Source: Candidatus Krumholzibacteriota bacterium (GTDB lineage: Bacteria; Krumholzibacteriota; Krumholzibacteriia; Krumholzibacteriales; Krumholzibacteriaceae). Taken from it: a DNA stretch of 64,000 nucleotides. This document shows positions 25,650 to 34,223 of this stretch, one piece after another; position 1 is the stretch's first letter, and each line of letters starts with the position of its first letter. A program made the position numbers and the translations under genes. Location: the NCBI GenBank assembly GCA_016932415.1, contig JAFGCX010000029.1, forward strand, positions 6,384 through 70,383, given 5' to 3'. The notes beneath the pieces were generated by a model, which was not told the origin of the DNA, ran no database searches, and saw only the letters and a list, made by a program, of their open reading frames with translations.

Positions 25650-27209
25650 ATGCGAATATCATTTCAGATGTTGAGCCAGGGCCCGCTGAGGAATATCGCC
25701 AACAGCATTGAACGGTATTCCATGTTGAATATTAAGGCGGGGTCGATGAAAAATTTCCAGAAACCATCTGACGACCCGTCCGGAGTGCGCAAGGCGATGA
25801 CTTTCGATTCGCTCATAAAGCAGAACGACATTTATACTTCAAACGCCACTGACGCCGAGATGTTTATCGATGTTACCGACTCGACGCTTATGTCGGTAAA
25901 AAACCTTATAGACAGCGCCAAGTCCATAGCGCTCGAGATGCGTTCCTCGACGGCCGATTCAGGCGAGAATGTAAGGGCGAGCGGCGCTATCGAAGTTGCC
26001 GGGATCATCAGCGATATAAAGGATCTTCTGAACACAAAATTCCATAACAAATATATATTCAGCGGGCACATGGTAAATGTGGAACCGTTTATCGATGTAA
26101 ACGGGACGATCCAGTACAGGGGAGACGATAATTCGATGAAGCTGAGGGTAGGTCCCACGAGGCTTATCGACGTGACCATACCGGGGAGTGACTTTCTTGT
26201 GCTTGGAGAAGAACAGAGGCTGTCTTCGGCCGCCATGAACACGATACTGGCCTCTACGGACCTCCTCGATGACCTGAATTCAGGCACTGGAATAGAAAAA
26301 GGGATCTTCAGAATTACGACCGGCGCCGGAGTATCAGCCGATATAGACCTTACGGAGAGCGAGACGGTACAGGATATGATCGATCAGATCAATGGCTGCG
26401 GTCTCGGGATCATCTGCGGCATAAATCCGGATAATGGCCTGACGCTGTTCGATACGAATCATACCGGAGAGATGGTCATTGAGAATATCGGCAACTACAC
26501 GACCGCGTCCGATCTTGGTATTGCCGGGACAAGCAGTGGCGGGTTGATGTTGAGCGCGCCTCTCGATCCGGCTTTGACCGGAGACACTCTTGTGGAGAAT
26601 GTGGATCTCCTGACGGACATACTGATGACGGGGATCACCGTCACGATCAACGGCGTCTCCCGTGATGTTGATTTTACTTCACCTTCATATCCGGTCACTG
26701 TCGACGAACTTCTCGACAGGATAAGACTTTCGGTGCCGGGACTGGAAGTACGCATTAATGAATCGGGAAACGGCATCGTCATGATCTCGGATTACGAGAT
26801 CCTCGTCGAGGAGACAGGGACCGGCAGCACGGCGGCGGATCTCGGGATCCTCGGAACGTCATCGCTCAATGAGCCGTATTCACTTTTCGGATCACTCGAA
26901 AATCTCAGAAATGCGTTGATCGATGATGATCCGGACGCGCTCGATTCGATAATCGGGCAACTGCAGGCTGTCACCGACCATGTTCTTCAGGTCGAAGCGA
27001 CAGTCGGAGCTCGCGGTAAACAGGTGGAGTCGATCAAGAACCAGTTGATGGATACGAGGATAAACCTGCTCGCTAATCTCTCCTTAGTGGAGGATATCGA
27101 CCTGACGCAGGTGCTTACAGATCTCGCTGAGGCCCAGATCGCTTATGAAGCGGCGCTTCAGACAGCATCATCCATCTATAGTCTCAGTTTGTTGGATTAT
27201 TACAGGTAG
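25650..27209 (+). CDS. flgL: Hook-filament junction protein FlgL (HAP3), enlarged
   Basis: The 519-residue product is a FlgL with the flagellin-like ends intact: 'GSMKNFQKPSDDPSGVRKAM' and 'KFHNKYIFSGHMVNVEPF' at the N-terminal side, and 'QVLTDLAEAQIAYEAALQTA' at the C-terminus. It is much longer than enterobacterial FlgL (about 317 residues) because of a central insertion. Two copies of a segment ending in 'ADLGI-GTSS' (near residues 286-296 and 396-406) point to a duplicated domain exposed on the surface. It is followed by fliW after 27 bp. Confidence 0.92.
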   Translation: MRISFQMLSQGPLRNIANSIERYSMLNIKAGSMKNFQKPSDDPSGVRKAMTFDSLIKQNDIYTSNATDAEMFIDVTDSTLMSVKNLIDSAKSIALEMRSSTADSGENVRASGAIEVAGIISDIKDLLNTKFHNKYIFSGHMVNVEPFIDVNGTIQYRGDDNSMKLRVGPTRLIDVTIPGSDFLVLGEEQRLSSAAMNTILASTDLLDDLNSGTGIEKGIFRITTGAGVSADIDLTESETVQDMIDQINGCGLGIICGINPDNGLTLFDTNHTGEMVIENIGNYTTASDLGIAGTSSGGLMLSAPLDPALTGDTLVENVDLLTDILMTGITVTINGVSRDVDFTSPSYPVTVDELLDRIRLSVPGLEVRINESGNGIVMISDYEILVEETGTGSTAADLGILGTSSLNEPYSLFGSLENLRNALIDDDPDALDSIIGQLQAVTDHVLQVEATVGARGKQVESIKNQLMDTRINLLANLSLVEDIDLTQVLTDLAEAQIAYEAALQTASSIYSLSLLDYYR

Positions 27210-27236
27210 CAGGACACGGAAAGGAAGGTAGTGGCT

Positions 27237-27707
27237 ATGAAGATCAAATCGAGCCTTTTTGACGAACTTGAATTCGATGAAAAGGATATCATCACGCTCG
27301 AGCAGGGCATGATCGGTTTTGACGGACTGAAGAGGTTCGTCCTTATGGATTTTGCCGATGAATCGGTATTTCACTGGTTGCAGTCGATCGATGAACCCGA
27401 TGTGGGGTTCATAGTATCGGAACCGACGATCTTTGACGGTGATTACACGTTCGTCATCGATCCCGATCTGAAGGATATTCTCAGGATAGAAAAGGAAGAT
27501 GAAGTCGTCGTAATGACGATCGTCACAATCAAGGACAGCGGGAGCAGTGTGACTGGAAATCTGCTCGGCCCGGTCATAGTGAACGCTTCCAGACACGTAG
27601 GCTGCCAGATCGCTCTGGAGCCGGGCAAATATTCTACAGCCACGCCGCTCAGGCAGATCGAAGCGGAACAGATGCAGGATAAAGAAAAAGTCGGGTGTAC
27701 GGCTTAG
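27237..27707 (+). CDS. fliW: Flagellar assembly factor FliW
   Basis: The 156-residue protein binds CsrA and flagellin in a partner-switch that ties flagellin translation to export. Family motifs are '[19 protein letters not shown]', '[19 protein letters not shown]', 'VVVMTIVTI' and '[20 protein letters not shown]'. The ATG at 27237 has AAGGAAGG 8 bp upstream, and a GTG at 27231 is less well placed. Its stop codon overlaps the ribosome site of csrA, so the two are translationally linked. The flagellin genes lie directly after csrA, the classic context for this switch. Confidence 0.95.
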   Translation: MKIKSSLFDELEFDEKDIITLEQGMIGFDGLKRFVLMDFADESVFHWLQSIDEPDVGFIVSEPTIFDGDYTFVIDPDLKDILRIEKEDEVVVMTIVTIKDSGSSVTGNLLGPVIVNASRHVGCQIALEPGKYSTATPLRQIEAEQMQDKEKVGCTA

Positions 27708-27715
27708 GAGCTGAC

Positions 27716-27964
27716 ATGCTCGTTCTTACGAGAAAAATACAGGAAAAGATCGTCATATCGACAGATATTGTCGTAACCATTCTTAATATTGATGGCGATC
27801 AGGTGAAATTGGGTATCCAGGCACCTAAAGATGTCACTGTTCACCGGCAGGAGATCTTCGATGAGATCCTCAGGTCGAACCGCGACGCCCTCCTGCAGAG
27901 AGAAGAAGGCAGTAAAGCTTTAAAGTCGATTATCGGGAAAAGACTTAACGGCAGGAGGCAGTAG
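27716..27964 (+). CDS. csrA: Carbon storage regulator CsrA
   Basis: The 82-residue RNA-binding protein represses translation by covering GGA motifs at ribosome sites. It has the conserved '[14 protein letters not shown]', '[18 protein letters not shown]' and a longer than usual C-terminal tail of about 20 residues, as in FliW-containing bacteria. The ATG at 27716 has AGGAG 5 bp upstream, within the fliW stop region. It ends 170 bp before the first flagellin gene, whose leader has GGA motifs in hairpins. Confidence 0.97.
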   Translation: MLVLTRKIQEKIVISTDIVVTILNIDGDQVKLGIQAPKDVTVHRQEIFDEILRSNRDALLQREEGSKALKSIIGKRLNGRRQ

Positions 27965-28077
27965 CAGATGAAGAGATGATCTGTCGGACTCATGTCCGAA
28001 AATAATCAATTCGCGATTAATCAATCGAGTTCTCCAGCCGGCGGGAACCGCTGTCAGGGAATCGGTTTCGACCGGTA

Positions 28078-28127
28078 GGCAAGGAAGCCGGGGAGAAAGT
28101 TTTCAACCATTATCCATGGAAGGAGGA
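28078..28127 (+). promoter_or_regulatory. Candidate CsrA-binding sites in the fliC1 leader
   Basis: A small hairpin GGC-AAGGAA-GCC (28078-28089) displays GGA in its loop, and a second GGA cluster, ATGGAAGGAGG (28117-28127), overlaps the ribosome site 8 bp before the start codon. One loop site plus one site on the Shine-Dalgarno is the usual CsrA arrangement. No experimental data support it. Confidence 0.45.
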
Positions 28128-28134
28128 GGTTGAT

Positions 28135-29529
28135 ATGAGTTTCAGAATAAGTCACAACATCAGCAGTATCAACGCGCTTAGAAACCTCAGCAAGACGGAA
28201 TTCTCAGTGTCCAGGTCGCTCGAGAGGCTCAGTTCAGGCCTCAGGGTTAACAGGGGAGCGGATGATCCCGCTGGCCTGGTAATTTCGGAAAGTATGAGAG
28301 CGCAGCTCTCGGGCGTCAGGCAGGCTATTGAAAACGCCGAGACAGCCACCGCGATGATCCAGACCGCGGAGGGAGCGATGAACGAGATACATACGCTCCT
28401 TAACAGTATCAGGGAACTGGCGATCCACGCAGCTAACACCGGCGCTAACGACGCGGTCATGCTCGCAGCCGATCAGGACGAGATCGACAACGCGATCGCA
28501 ACGATCGACAGGATCGCCGACCAGACGCAGTTCGGCGTGAAAAAGCTTCTTGACGGTTCCAGCGGCGTGATCGGTACGACGACTGACGCGACAGTCAGTT
28601 TCTACGACGCCACCGAAGCGTCGATCTCCGGTACGTACGCGATCGTGATCACGACGCAGGCCGAACAGGCCCAGGCGACAGCCGGTACGGCTCAGACAGC
28701 CGTCCTTGGAGTGAACGAGACGCTTACGATCAATGGCGTGAGCGTCGCCCTCGTCTCTGGAATGACACAGAACCAGGTCGTTGATCAGATCAACACGTAT
28801 TCTTCCTCGACGGGAGCCACGGCGGCGGTCGTCGGTGGAACGCTTACGATCACGTCTCAGGGGTATGGAGCGAACGTGAATGCTTCCGTCGTGTCGAATG
28901 TCGCCGCGGCGACGACGAGCACGGGTGTCGGTACTACAGTCGTCACCGACGCCGGAGTCGATATAGCCGGTACGATAGGCGGACTCGCAGCTACCGGGCT
29001 CGGCAAAGTCCTGACGGGCGATTCCGGTCTCGCGACTGAAGGAGTCGCTATCTCGACCGATCACGCCGTCGGAGCTGCCGGTTCGATAACGATAAGCAAC
29101 AATTCGCTCGTCTTCCAGGTCGGGGCCAACAAGAACCAGACGGTGACGATAACCCTGAACCGTATGTCGACAAGTGGAATCGGGACTGGAGTGATCGGGA
29201 ATCTTTTCGCGAGCCTTTCGGAGATATCGGTGCTTTCGTCCGATCAGGCGCAGGATTCCATCGAGATCATCGACAAGGCTATCCAGCAGGTATCGAAGAA
29301 GCGAGGGGAACTCGGCGTGTTCCAGAAGAATACTCTGGAAAGCAGCAGCGCCAACCTGGCGATCGCCGAAGAGAATCTTGTCGCCGCCGAATCGGTGATC
29401 CGTGATACGGATTTCGCGCAGGAGATGGCTGAATTGACAAAGAACCAGATACTCCTTCAGTCGGGGACGGCGATGCTCGTCCAGGCGAACCAGATACCGC
29501 AGGTAGTATTGCAGCTGCTTCAGCAGTAA
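28135..29529 (+). CDS. fliC: Flagellin FliC, first copy
   Basis: The 464-residue filament protein has typical conserved ends: 'LERLSSGLRVNRGADDPAGL' and 'AIENAETATAMIQTAEGAMN' in the N-terminal D0/D1 part, and 'ENLVAAESVIRDTDFAQEMA' followed by 'QANQIPQVVLQLLQQ' at the C-terminus. The middle (about 140-360) is rich in Thr, Ser, Ala and Gly and contains a flagellin-IN-type motif, VDIAGTIGGLAATG. Such a Thr/Ser-rich middle could be O-glycosylated. It begins with ATG after AAGGAGGAGG. Three hairpins follow the gene, so it is probably a single-gene transcript. A weak sigma-28-like pattern lies near 28017-28044 but was not firm enough to call. Confidence 0.96.
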   Translation: MSFRISHNISSINALRNLSKTEFSVSRSLERLSSGLRVNRGADDPAGLVISESMRAQLSGVRQAIENAETATAMIQTAEGAMNEIHTLLNSIRELAIHAANTGANDAVMLAADQDEIDNAIATIDRIADQTQFGVKKLLDGSSGVIGTTTDATVSFYDATEASISGTYAIVITTQAEQAQATAGTAQTAVLGVNETLTINGVSVALVSGMTQNQVVDQINTYSSSTGATAAVVGGTLTITSQGYGANVNASVVSNVAAATTSTGVGTTVVTDAGVDIAGTIGGLAATGLGKVLTGDSGLATEGVAISTDHAVGAAGSITISNNSLVFQVGANKNQTVTITLNRMSTSGIGTGVIGNLFASLSEISVLSSDQAQDSIEIIDKAIQQVSKKRGELGVFQKNTLESSSANLAIAEENLVAAESVIRDTDFAQEMAELTKNQILLQSGTAMLVQANQIPQVVLQLLQQ

Positions 29530-29533
29530 TCTA

Positions 29534-29551
29534 CCGGCGGCAGCTCGCCGG
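29534..29551 (+). terminator. First hairpin after fliC1
   Basis: CCGGCG and CGCCGG form a perfect 6-bp stem with loop GCAGCT, 4 bp after the stop codon. There is no T-run, so it may stabilise the mRNA end more than terminate. Confidence 0.4.
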
Positions 29552-29575
29552 GCTTACCAGGACAGCAGATAACGA

Positions 29576-29616
29576 CGGGCCTCTCCGGATATATCCAGGG
29601 AGGCCCGGATTCTTTT
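29576..29616 (+). terminator. Second hairpin after fliC1
   Basis: CGGGCCTC (29576-29583) pairs with GAGGCCCG (29600-29607) and is followed by ATTCTTTT. It is probably a rho-independent terminator. Confidence 0.6.
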
Positions 29617-29618
29617 CG

Positions 29619-29645
29619 CCGGGATCGACTCTTTCCCGGTTTTTT
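29619..29645 (+). terminator. Rho-independent terminator after fliC1
   Basis: CCGGGA (29619-29624) and TCCCGG (29634-29639) form a stem followed directly by six T. It is the strongest terminator in the flagellin region and separates fliC1 from fliC2. Confidence 0.75.
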
Positions 29646-29675
29646 CACATTGTCGCGATTCAATAAAAAATATTC

Positions 29676-29703
29676 TCAAGTATTCCTCAAGACCGGCCGA
29701 AGC
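29676..29703 (+). promoter_or_regulatory. Weak sigma-28-like promoter candidate for fliC2
   Basis: TCAAGTAT (29676-29683) and GCCGAAGC (29696-29703) resemble TAAAGTTT/GCCGATAA but are 12 bp apart instead of 11. They lie 125 bp before the flagellin start, downstream of the fliC1 terminators. The match is partial. Confidence 0.3.
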
Positions 29704-29828
29704 ACTTGACAAGAGAGAGAACCCTCTTGAGCGCAGGACCTGGAATGAAGGTCATTTTCAGGCCTCTGTGTGACATGGATGTCAGGAGGGATGGGTTTAA
29801 CGATCCAACCATGGAAGGAGGAGCTTTT

Positions 29829-31220
29829 ATGAGCTTCAGGATCAATCACAACCTTAGCTCGATCAACGCTCTGAGAAACCTGGGGAATACCGAATCGGTA
29901 GTCGCCAAGTCTCTGGAACGTTTGAGTTCAGGTCTTCGCGTAAACAGGGGTGCTGACGATCCCGCCGGTCTCGTGATTTCACAGAATATGAGGGCACAGA
30001 TCAGTGGTATTCAGCAGGCGATCGAAAACGCCGAGACAGCTACCGCGATGATTCAGACTGCTGAGGGGGCAATGAACGAGATTCATAACCTGCTCAACAA
30101 TATCCGAGAGCTGACCATCCACGCTGCCAACACCGGCGCCAACGACTCTGTTATGCTTTCAGCGGACCAGGACGAGATCGACAACGCAATCTCGACGATC
30201 AACAGGATCGCCGCCCAGGCTCAGTTCGGTACCAAGAAACTTCTCGACGGTTCGAGTGGTATGTCAGGTACTGTAACTGATTCTGAAGTCACATTCATGG
30301 ACGCGACGGTAGACACTACCGAAGGCACCTATGCCCTAGTAGTCACCACCGCCGCCGCGCAGGCTCACGCCACGGCAGGTACCGGCCAGACGGCAGTCCT
30401 AGGCGCTACCGAGACGCTTACAGTCAACGGCGTAAGCATATCTCTCGCCGCTGGCCTGTCCCAGGCCCAGGTCGTCACGGAGATCAATACGTACAACTCT
30501 TCGACTGGAGCGACAGCTTCAGTGGTCGGCGGAGCTCTTACGATCACCACTGACGGCTATGGTTCCAATGAGACTGCTTCAGTCGTTTCGAACGTTGCCG
30601 CGGCTACGACAAGTACTGGCGTAGGCACGACTGTCATAACTGACGACGGTGTCGACATCGCCGGTACTATCGGCGGACTCGCTGCCACGGGAAACGGCCT
30701 CGTACTCACGGGTGACACCGGGCTGGCGACAGCCGGTCTCGCAATATCGACAGCTCATGCTGCCGGTGCCGCTGGATCCGTAACCGTGATAGACAATTCG
30801 CTGGTCTTCCAGGTCGGTGCTAACAAGAACCAGACGGTCACGATCGCTCTGAACGCTCTGTCAGCTTCGAACCTCGGAACGAACGTAACGGGGAACAGCT
30901 TCAATAACCTCGGTGAACTCAGCGTATTGACTGCTGCCGGAGCCCAGGATTCGATCGAAATCATCGACCAGGCGATCCAGCAGGTCTCCGCGAAACGAGG
31001 AGAACTCGGTGTGTTTCAGAAGAACACCCTCGTCAGTTCAGCCGCCAACCTGGCGATCGCTGAAGAGAACCTCGTCGCGGCTGAATCAATCATCCGTGAC
31101 GTCGATTTCGCCAGCGAGATGGCCGAGTTGACAAAGAACCAGATCCTGCTCCAGTCTGGTACAGCCATGCTTGTGCAGGCGAACCAGATCCCTCAGGTCG
31201 TACTTCAGCTTCTTCAGTAA
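29829..31220 (+). CDS. fliC: Flagellin FliC, second copy
   Basis: The 463-residue paralogue is colinear with the first flagellin along its whole length. The ends are nearly identical ('SSGLRVNRGADDPAGLVIS', 'QSGTAMLVQANQIPQVVLQL') and the middle carries the same VDIAGTIGGLAATG motif. The open frame runs back to 29706, but ATG 29829 has AAGGAGGAG upstream and gives the flagellin N-terminus MSFRINHNLSS. Its leader repeats the CCATGGAAGGAGGAG sequence of the first copy and has a GGA-loop hairpin (GACA-TGGA-TGTC near 29772), so CsrA control of both is likely. Which copy is the major filament protein cannot be told. Confidence 0.96.
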   Translation: MSFRINHNLSSINALRNLGNTESVVAKSLERLSSGLRVNRGADDPAGLVISQNMRAQISGIQQAIENAETATAMIQTAEGAMNEIHNLLNNIRELTIHAANTGANDSVMLSADQDEIDNAISTINRIAAQAQFGTKKLLDGSSGMSGTVTDSEVTFMDATVDTTEGTYALVVTTAAAQAHATAGTGQTAVLGATETLTVNGVSISLAAGLSQAQVVTEINTYNSSTGATASVVGGALTITTDGYGSNETASVVSNVAAATTSTGVGTTVITDDGVDIAGTIGGLAATGNGLVLTGDTGLATAGLAISTAHAAGAAGSVTVIDNSLVFQVGANKNQTVTIALNALSASNLGTNVTGNSFNNLGELSVLTAAGAQDSIEIIDQAIQQVSAKRGELGVFQKNTLVSSAANLAIAEENLVAAESIIRDVDFASEMAELTKNQILLQSGTAMLVQANQIPQVVLQLLQ

Positions 31221-31263
31221 TGCTGTGAGCGAAGTACGCATCTGAATGATGCGACAAGGTGAA

Positions 31264-31288
31264 CTCCCCGGCCAGCCCGGCCGGGGAG
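31264..31288 (+). terminator. Strong hairpin after fliC2
   Basis: CTCCCCGGCC and GGCCGGGGAG form a perfect 10-bp stem with a 5-nt loop, 43 bp after the stop codon. No T-run follows, so it may act as an mRNA 3'-end stabiliser or an attenuator before flaG. Confidence 0.55.
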
Positions 31289-31313
31289 ATTCGCCGGGGG
31301 TGAGAGGAGCCCC

Positions 31314-31694
31314 ATGATGGAAATAAAATATAATGATCCTTCCGTAAGAGCAGGTTCAGACAGCGCGTCCCGGCAGAAAGCCGCCATCGAGGCGAAAAAA
31401 TTTGAATTGAAGGTAAGGAAACTCAACCCCGCCCTCGAGAAAGCGATAGACAGGACCAGGCTGGAGAACAGGGAAAAAAAGAGCACTGTCCAGCAGGTCG
31501 ATCACAGCGTCAGTGAAAAGCATTCTGTCGAAACGCGTGAACTCGCGTATAAGAAGCATCCAGGTACAAACAAATACTATGTCAGGGTGCAGGACGCGGA
31601 GACTAAGGAGATCGTCCGCGAGATCCCTCCTCCGGAAGAACTCGACCGGATCGCCAGGCTAGTCAAGTATCTACAGGCGAATTTCGGTATCTGA
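31314..31694 (+). CDS. flaG: FlaG family flagellar protein
   Basis: The 126-residue protein has an intrinsically polar N-terminal 70 residues and the conserved FlaG C-terminal domain: 'YYVRVQDAETKEIVREIPPP' and 'EELDRIARLVKYLQANFGI'. FlaG proteins influence filament length in Vibrio, Campylobacter and Pseudomonas. Start at 31314 (ATGATG) follows AGAGGAGC. It lies between fliC2 and fliD, the usual place. No separate promoter was recognised. Confidence 0.88.
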   Translation: MMEIKYNDPSVRAGSDSASRQKAAIEAKKFELKVRKLNPALEKAIDRTRLENREKKSTVQQVDHSVSEKHSVETRELAYKKHPGTNKYYVRVQDAETKEIVREIPPPEELDRIARLVKYLQANFGI

Positions 31695-31747
31695 TCGCGT
31701 CTCCGGACCCTGAGCCGGTTGAATATTCCGCGTTAAACTCCCTCCCC

Positions 31748-31762
31748 GGGAAAAATTTTCCC
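31748..31762. promoter_or_regulatory. Perfect 15-bp palindrome upstream of fliD (GGGAAAAATTTTCCC)
   Basis: This is the most symmetric copy of the 15-mer found at the flagellar promoters. It lies 28 bp upstream of the -35 of the sigma-28-type promoter of fliD, so here it would act close to a promoter that does not need an enhancer. Confidence 0.5.
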
Positions 31763-31789
31763 TTTTTTCCGTTTTTATCAAGTTAAAAG

Positions 31790-31816
31790 TAAAGTTGCCA
31801 CCGCCTTGTCCGATAA
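31790..31816 (+). promoter_or_regulatory. Sigma-28 (FliA) promoter of fliD-fliS-fliT-flgM
   Basis: TAAAGTTG (31790-31797), an 11-bp spacer and TCCGATAA (31809-31816) differ from the FliA consensus TAAAGTTT-N11-GCCGATAA at only two positions. It lies 49 bp before the fliD start. Confidence 0.75.
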
Positions 31817-31864
31817 TGATAAGTAACGGAAGAGCATCTGATATTTGAAAGGAGAACGAATATT

Positions 31865-34204
31865 ATGGCTGGTGTGGGAGGAATAAGCGGACTGGTATCG
31901 GGCCTTGATACGGCCGATATAATCAGCAAGCTGATCGATCTTGAAAGAAGGCCGATCTACGCGCTTCAGGAGAGGATATCGCGTAACCTCGAACTCAGGG
32001 GAGCGTACGAGACCCTTGAAGCGAACCTCGAAGCGCTGAAGATAGATTCGAGGGATCTTTACAGGCGTGACAGGTTCCTCAGTTTCAGCGCCTTATCTAC
32101 GAACGAGGATATTATTACCGCGCAGGCCGGGTCTTCCGCCGTCAGGGGCAGCTACACTCTCAGCGTCTCCCAGCTGGCGCAGCGCCACCAGATCGGGTCG
32201 GGTATCTTCAGCGACAAGGAAGCGGTAAGCGTTGGGACCGGAACGATAACGATAACAAACGGGACATCTTCACCTGTGGAGATCACGATAGACTCGAGCA
32301 ACAATACGCTTGAGAAGGTCGCCGTGGCGATCAATGACTCTGGCGCCGGCGTGCAGGCTGTCGTTGTGAATATCGGCGGCGATGATCCATCATATAAACT
32401 GATAATTTCGGGAGACGACACGGGCGCCTCGCAGAGGATCGTCATAGATGAAGACCTCACCGGAGGAACCGGGCTCCAGATGGGGTCGGTAGGAACGGCG
32501 GTCGAAGGGACATGGACAGGAAGCGCTGTCGCCTCGGCGCTCGGTAATTACACAGGCAACCTCGACGCTTCTTTCACCTTCACTGTCGCTTCGGGCGGTG
32601 GAGGGACCATTGGAAGCGATACCATAGTACTTGAATATACCGATGGAGGAAGTAATTCCGGGACGATAACTATCCCTGCTTCCTACGCAGCCGGGACGGA
32701 GATCGATGTCTTCGGCGGGTTGCAGATATCCCTGGCGGCGGGAACTGTCGTTGAAGGGGATTCATTTTCCGTCGACGTCACATCAGCGACGATACAGGCT
32801 GCCGTGAACGCGCAATTCACCCTCGGCAGCGCGACAGGCGGGGGCACGCCGATAATGATCCAGAGCGCGACAAATACAGTGACGGATCTTATTGACGGGG
32901 TCAGCCTGGAACTGATATCGGCTTCGGCGGGAAGTTCAGTGACGATAAATGTCGGAGTCGATTCTTCACAGATGGTCGAGAATGTCGACAAGTTCATCAA
33001 CCGGTTCAATGAAGTGATCAGACTGTTTAACAATAACTTTAAATATGATGAGGACCTCGGTCAAGGAGGTTCTCTTTTTGGCGAGGTATTCGCTATCCGG
33101 CTCAATCAGGCGGTCAGGCAGAAGGTCACCGATGTCGTCCAGGGATTGCCGCAGAGCCTTAACAACCTTACCGCTCTCGGAGTCAGTACGAACGATGACG
33201 GGACTCTGACCCTTGACAGTTCCATTCTCGGCGCGGCGATAAATGAGGACCCCGAAGCGGTTGTAAAGCTCTTTACTTCAAGCGGGACCTCGACCGACGC
33301 CGATATCCAGTTCATGAATTCATCGTCGAAGACAGTGCCGACATATCTCTCTGGCGCTGACGGATATGAAGTGAACATCACATCCGCCGCCAGGCGGGCC
33401 CTCCAGACGGGGAACACGATGACGACGCCCACCTCCGGGGCGCCTCTTGTAATCGATTCATCGAACAACAGGATAAAGATCATTCTCGACGGCAAGGAGA
33501 CATCGGATATCTCCGTTGCTTCAGGGACTTACACCTCAGGTGAAGAACTGGCTTCCGCGGTCCAGAATGCCATCAACAGCGACGATTCTCTCGGCGCGTC
33601 GACGATTATCGTCGAGTACGTCGATGACGGTGGAGGAACAGGTCATTTCGAATTCACATCGACCCAGTACGGGTCGTCTTCAATGATCAGGTTCAGCGTC
33701 GTCGAGGAAAATTCGATTTATTCCTCGATCGGTATGACGACAGGCATCGAGACAAGGGGGACCGATGTCGCCGGAACGATAAACGGAGAAGAGGCGACGG
33801 GAACGGGCCAGTATCTTACGGGAAAATCAGGGAATGAATATACTGACGGCCTGAGGCTGCTTGTGACGATATCGGCTCAACAGCTGGCTGCAGAAGGCCA
33901 GGCGCAGGGTACGGTCACCGTCTCTAAGGGAATCGCAACCAGGTTGACGGAATACATCACCGATCTGACTGACGTCGAATATGGCGCTCTGACTACAAAG
34001 AAAACAGCTCTTGAGGATGTCGAGACCTCGATGAAGGAACAGATCGAGATCCTTCAGGCGACGATCGATCTGAAAGAAAGGGCTCTGTTCACTCAATTCG
34101 TGAACCTTGAGACGGCGCTGGCCGAATTCCAGGCCCAGGAATCGTTCCTGACCGGTATGATCGACCAGTTGCAGGGATTGATGAAGTTCAGAACAAACAA
34201 GTAG
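31865..34204 (+). CDS. fliD: Filament cap protein FliD (HAP2), enlarged
   Basis: The 779-residue product caps the filament and helps flagellin fold. The N-terminus is typical ('GISGLVSGLDTADIISKLID', 'YETLEANLEALKIDSRDLY'), as is the C-terminal coiled coil ('ALFTQFVNLETALAEFQAQE' and 'LTGMIDQLQG'). It is far longer than Salmonella FliD (about 467 residues). The extra length lies in two beta-rich insertions near 195-310 and 475-650. The second contains TDVAGTINGEEATGTG, the same flagellin-IN-type motif seen in both flagellins. It is the first gene of the sigma-28 unit. Confidence 0.94.
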   Translation: MAGVGGISGLVSGLDTADIISKLIDLERRPIYALQERISRNLELRGAYETLEANLEALKIDSRDLYRRDRFLSFSALSTNEDIITAQAGSSAVRGSYTLSVSQLAQRHQIGSGIFSDKEAVSVGTGTITITNGTSSPVEITIDSSNNTLEKVAVAINDSGAGVQAVVVNIGGDDPSYKLIISGDDTGASQRIVIDEDLTGGTGLQMGSVGTAVEGTWTGSAVASALGNYTGNLDASFTFTVASGGGGTIGSDTIVLEYTDGGSNSGTITIPASYAAGTEIDVFGGLQISLAAGTVVEGDSFSVDVTSATIQAAVNAQFTLGSATGGGTPIMIQSATNTVTDLIDGVSLELISASAGSSVTINVGVDSSQMVENVDKFINRFNEVIRLFNNNFKYDEDLGQGGSLFGEVFAIRLNQAVRQKVTDVVQGLPQSLNNLTALGVSTNDDGTLTLDSSILGAAINEDPEAVVKLFTSSGTSTDADIQFMNSSSKTVPTYLSGADGYEVNITSAARRALQTGNTMTTPTSGAPLVIDSSNNRIKIILDGKETSDISVASGTYTSGEELASAVQNAINSDDSLGASTIIVEYVDDGGGTGHFEFTSTQYGSSSMIRFSVVEENSIYSSIGMTTGIETRGTDVAGTINGEEATGTGQYLTGKSGNEYTDGLRLLVTISAQQLAAEGQAQGTVTVSKGIATRLTEYITDLTDVEYGALTTKKTALEDVETSMKEQIEILQATIDLKERALFTQFVNLETALAEFQAQESFLTGMIDQLQGLMKFRTNK

Positions 34205-34223
34205 AAGGGAAGGCCAGGACTTT

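Noticed and set aside
28017-28044. Sigma-28 promoter for fliC1 (TTAATCAA...GCCGGCGG)
   Set aside because: Spacing is 12 bp and both boxes match poorly, so I did not list it as a feature.
28234-29064. 276-codon open frame on the minus strand inside fliC1
   Set aside because: It is fully antisense to a certain flagellin gene, is rich in Arg and Asp as expected from codon bias shadows, and shows no domain.
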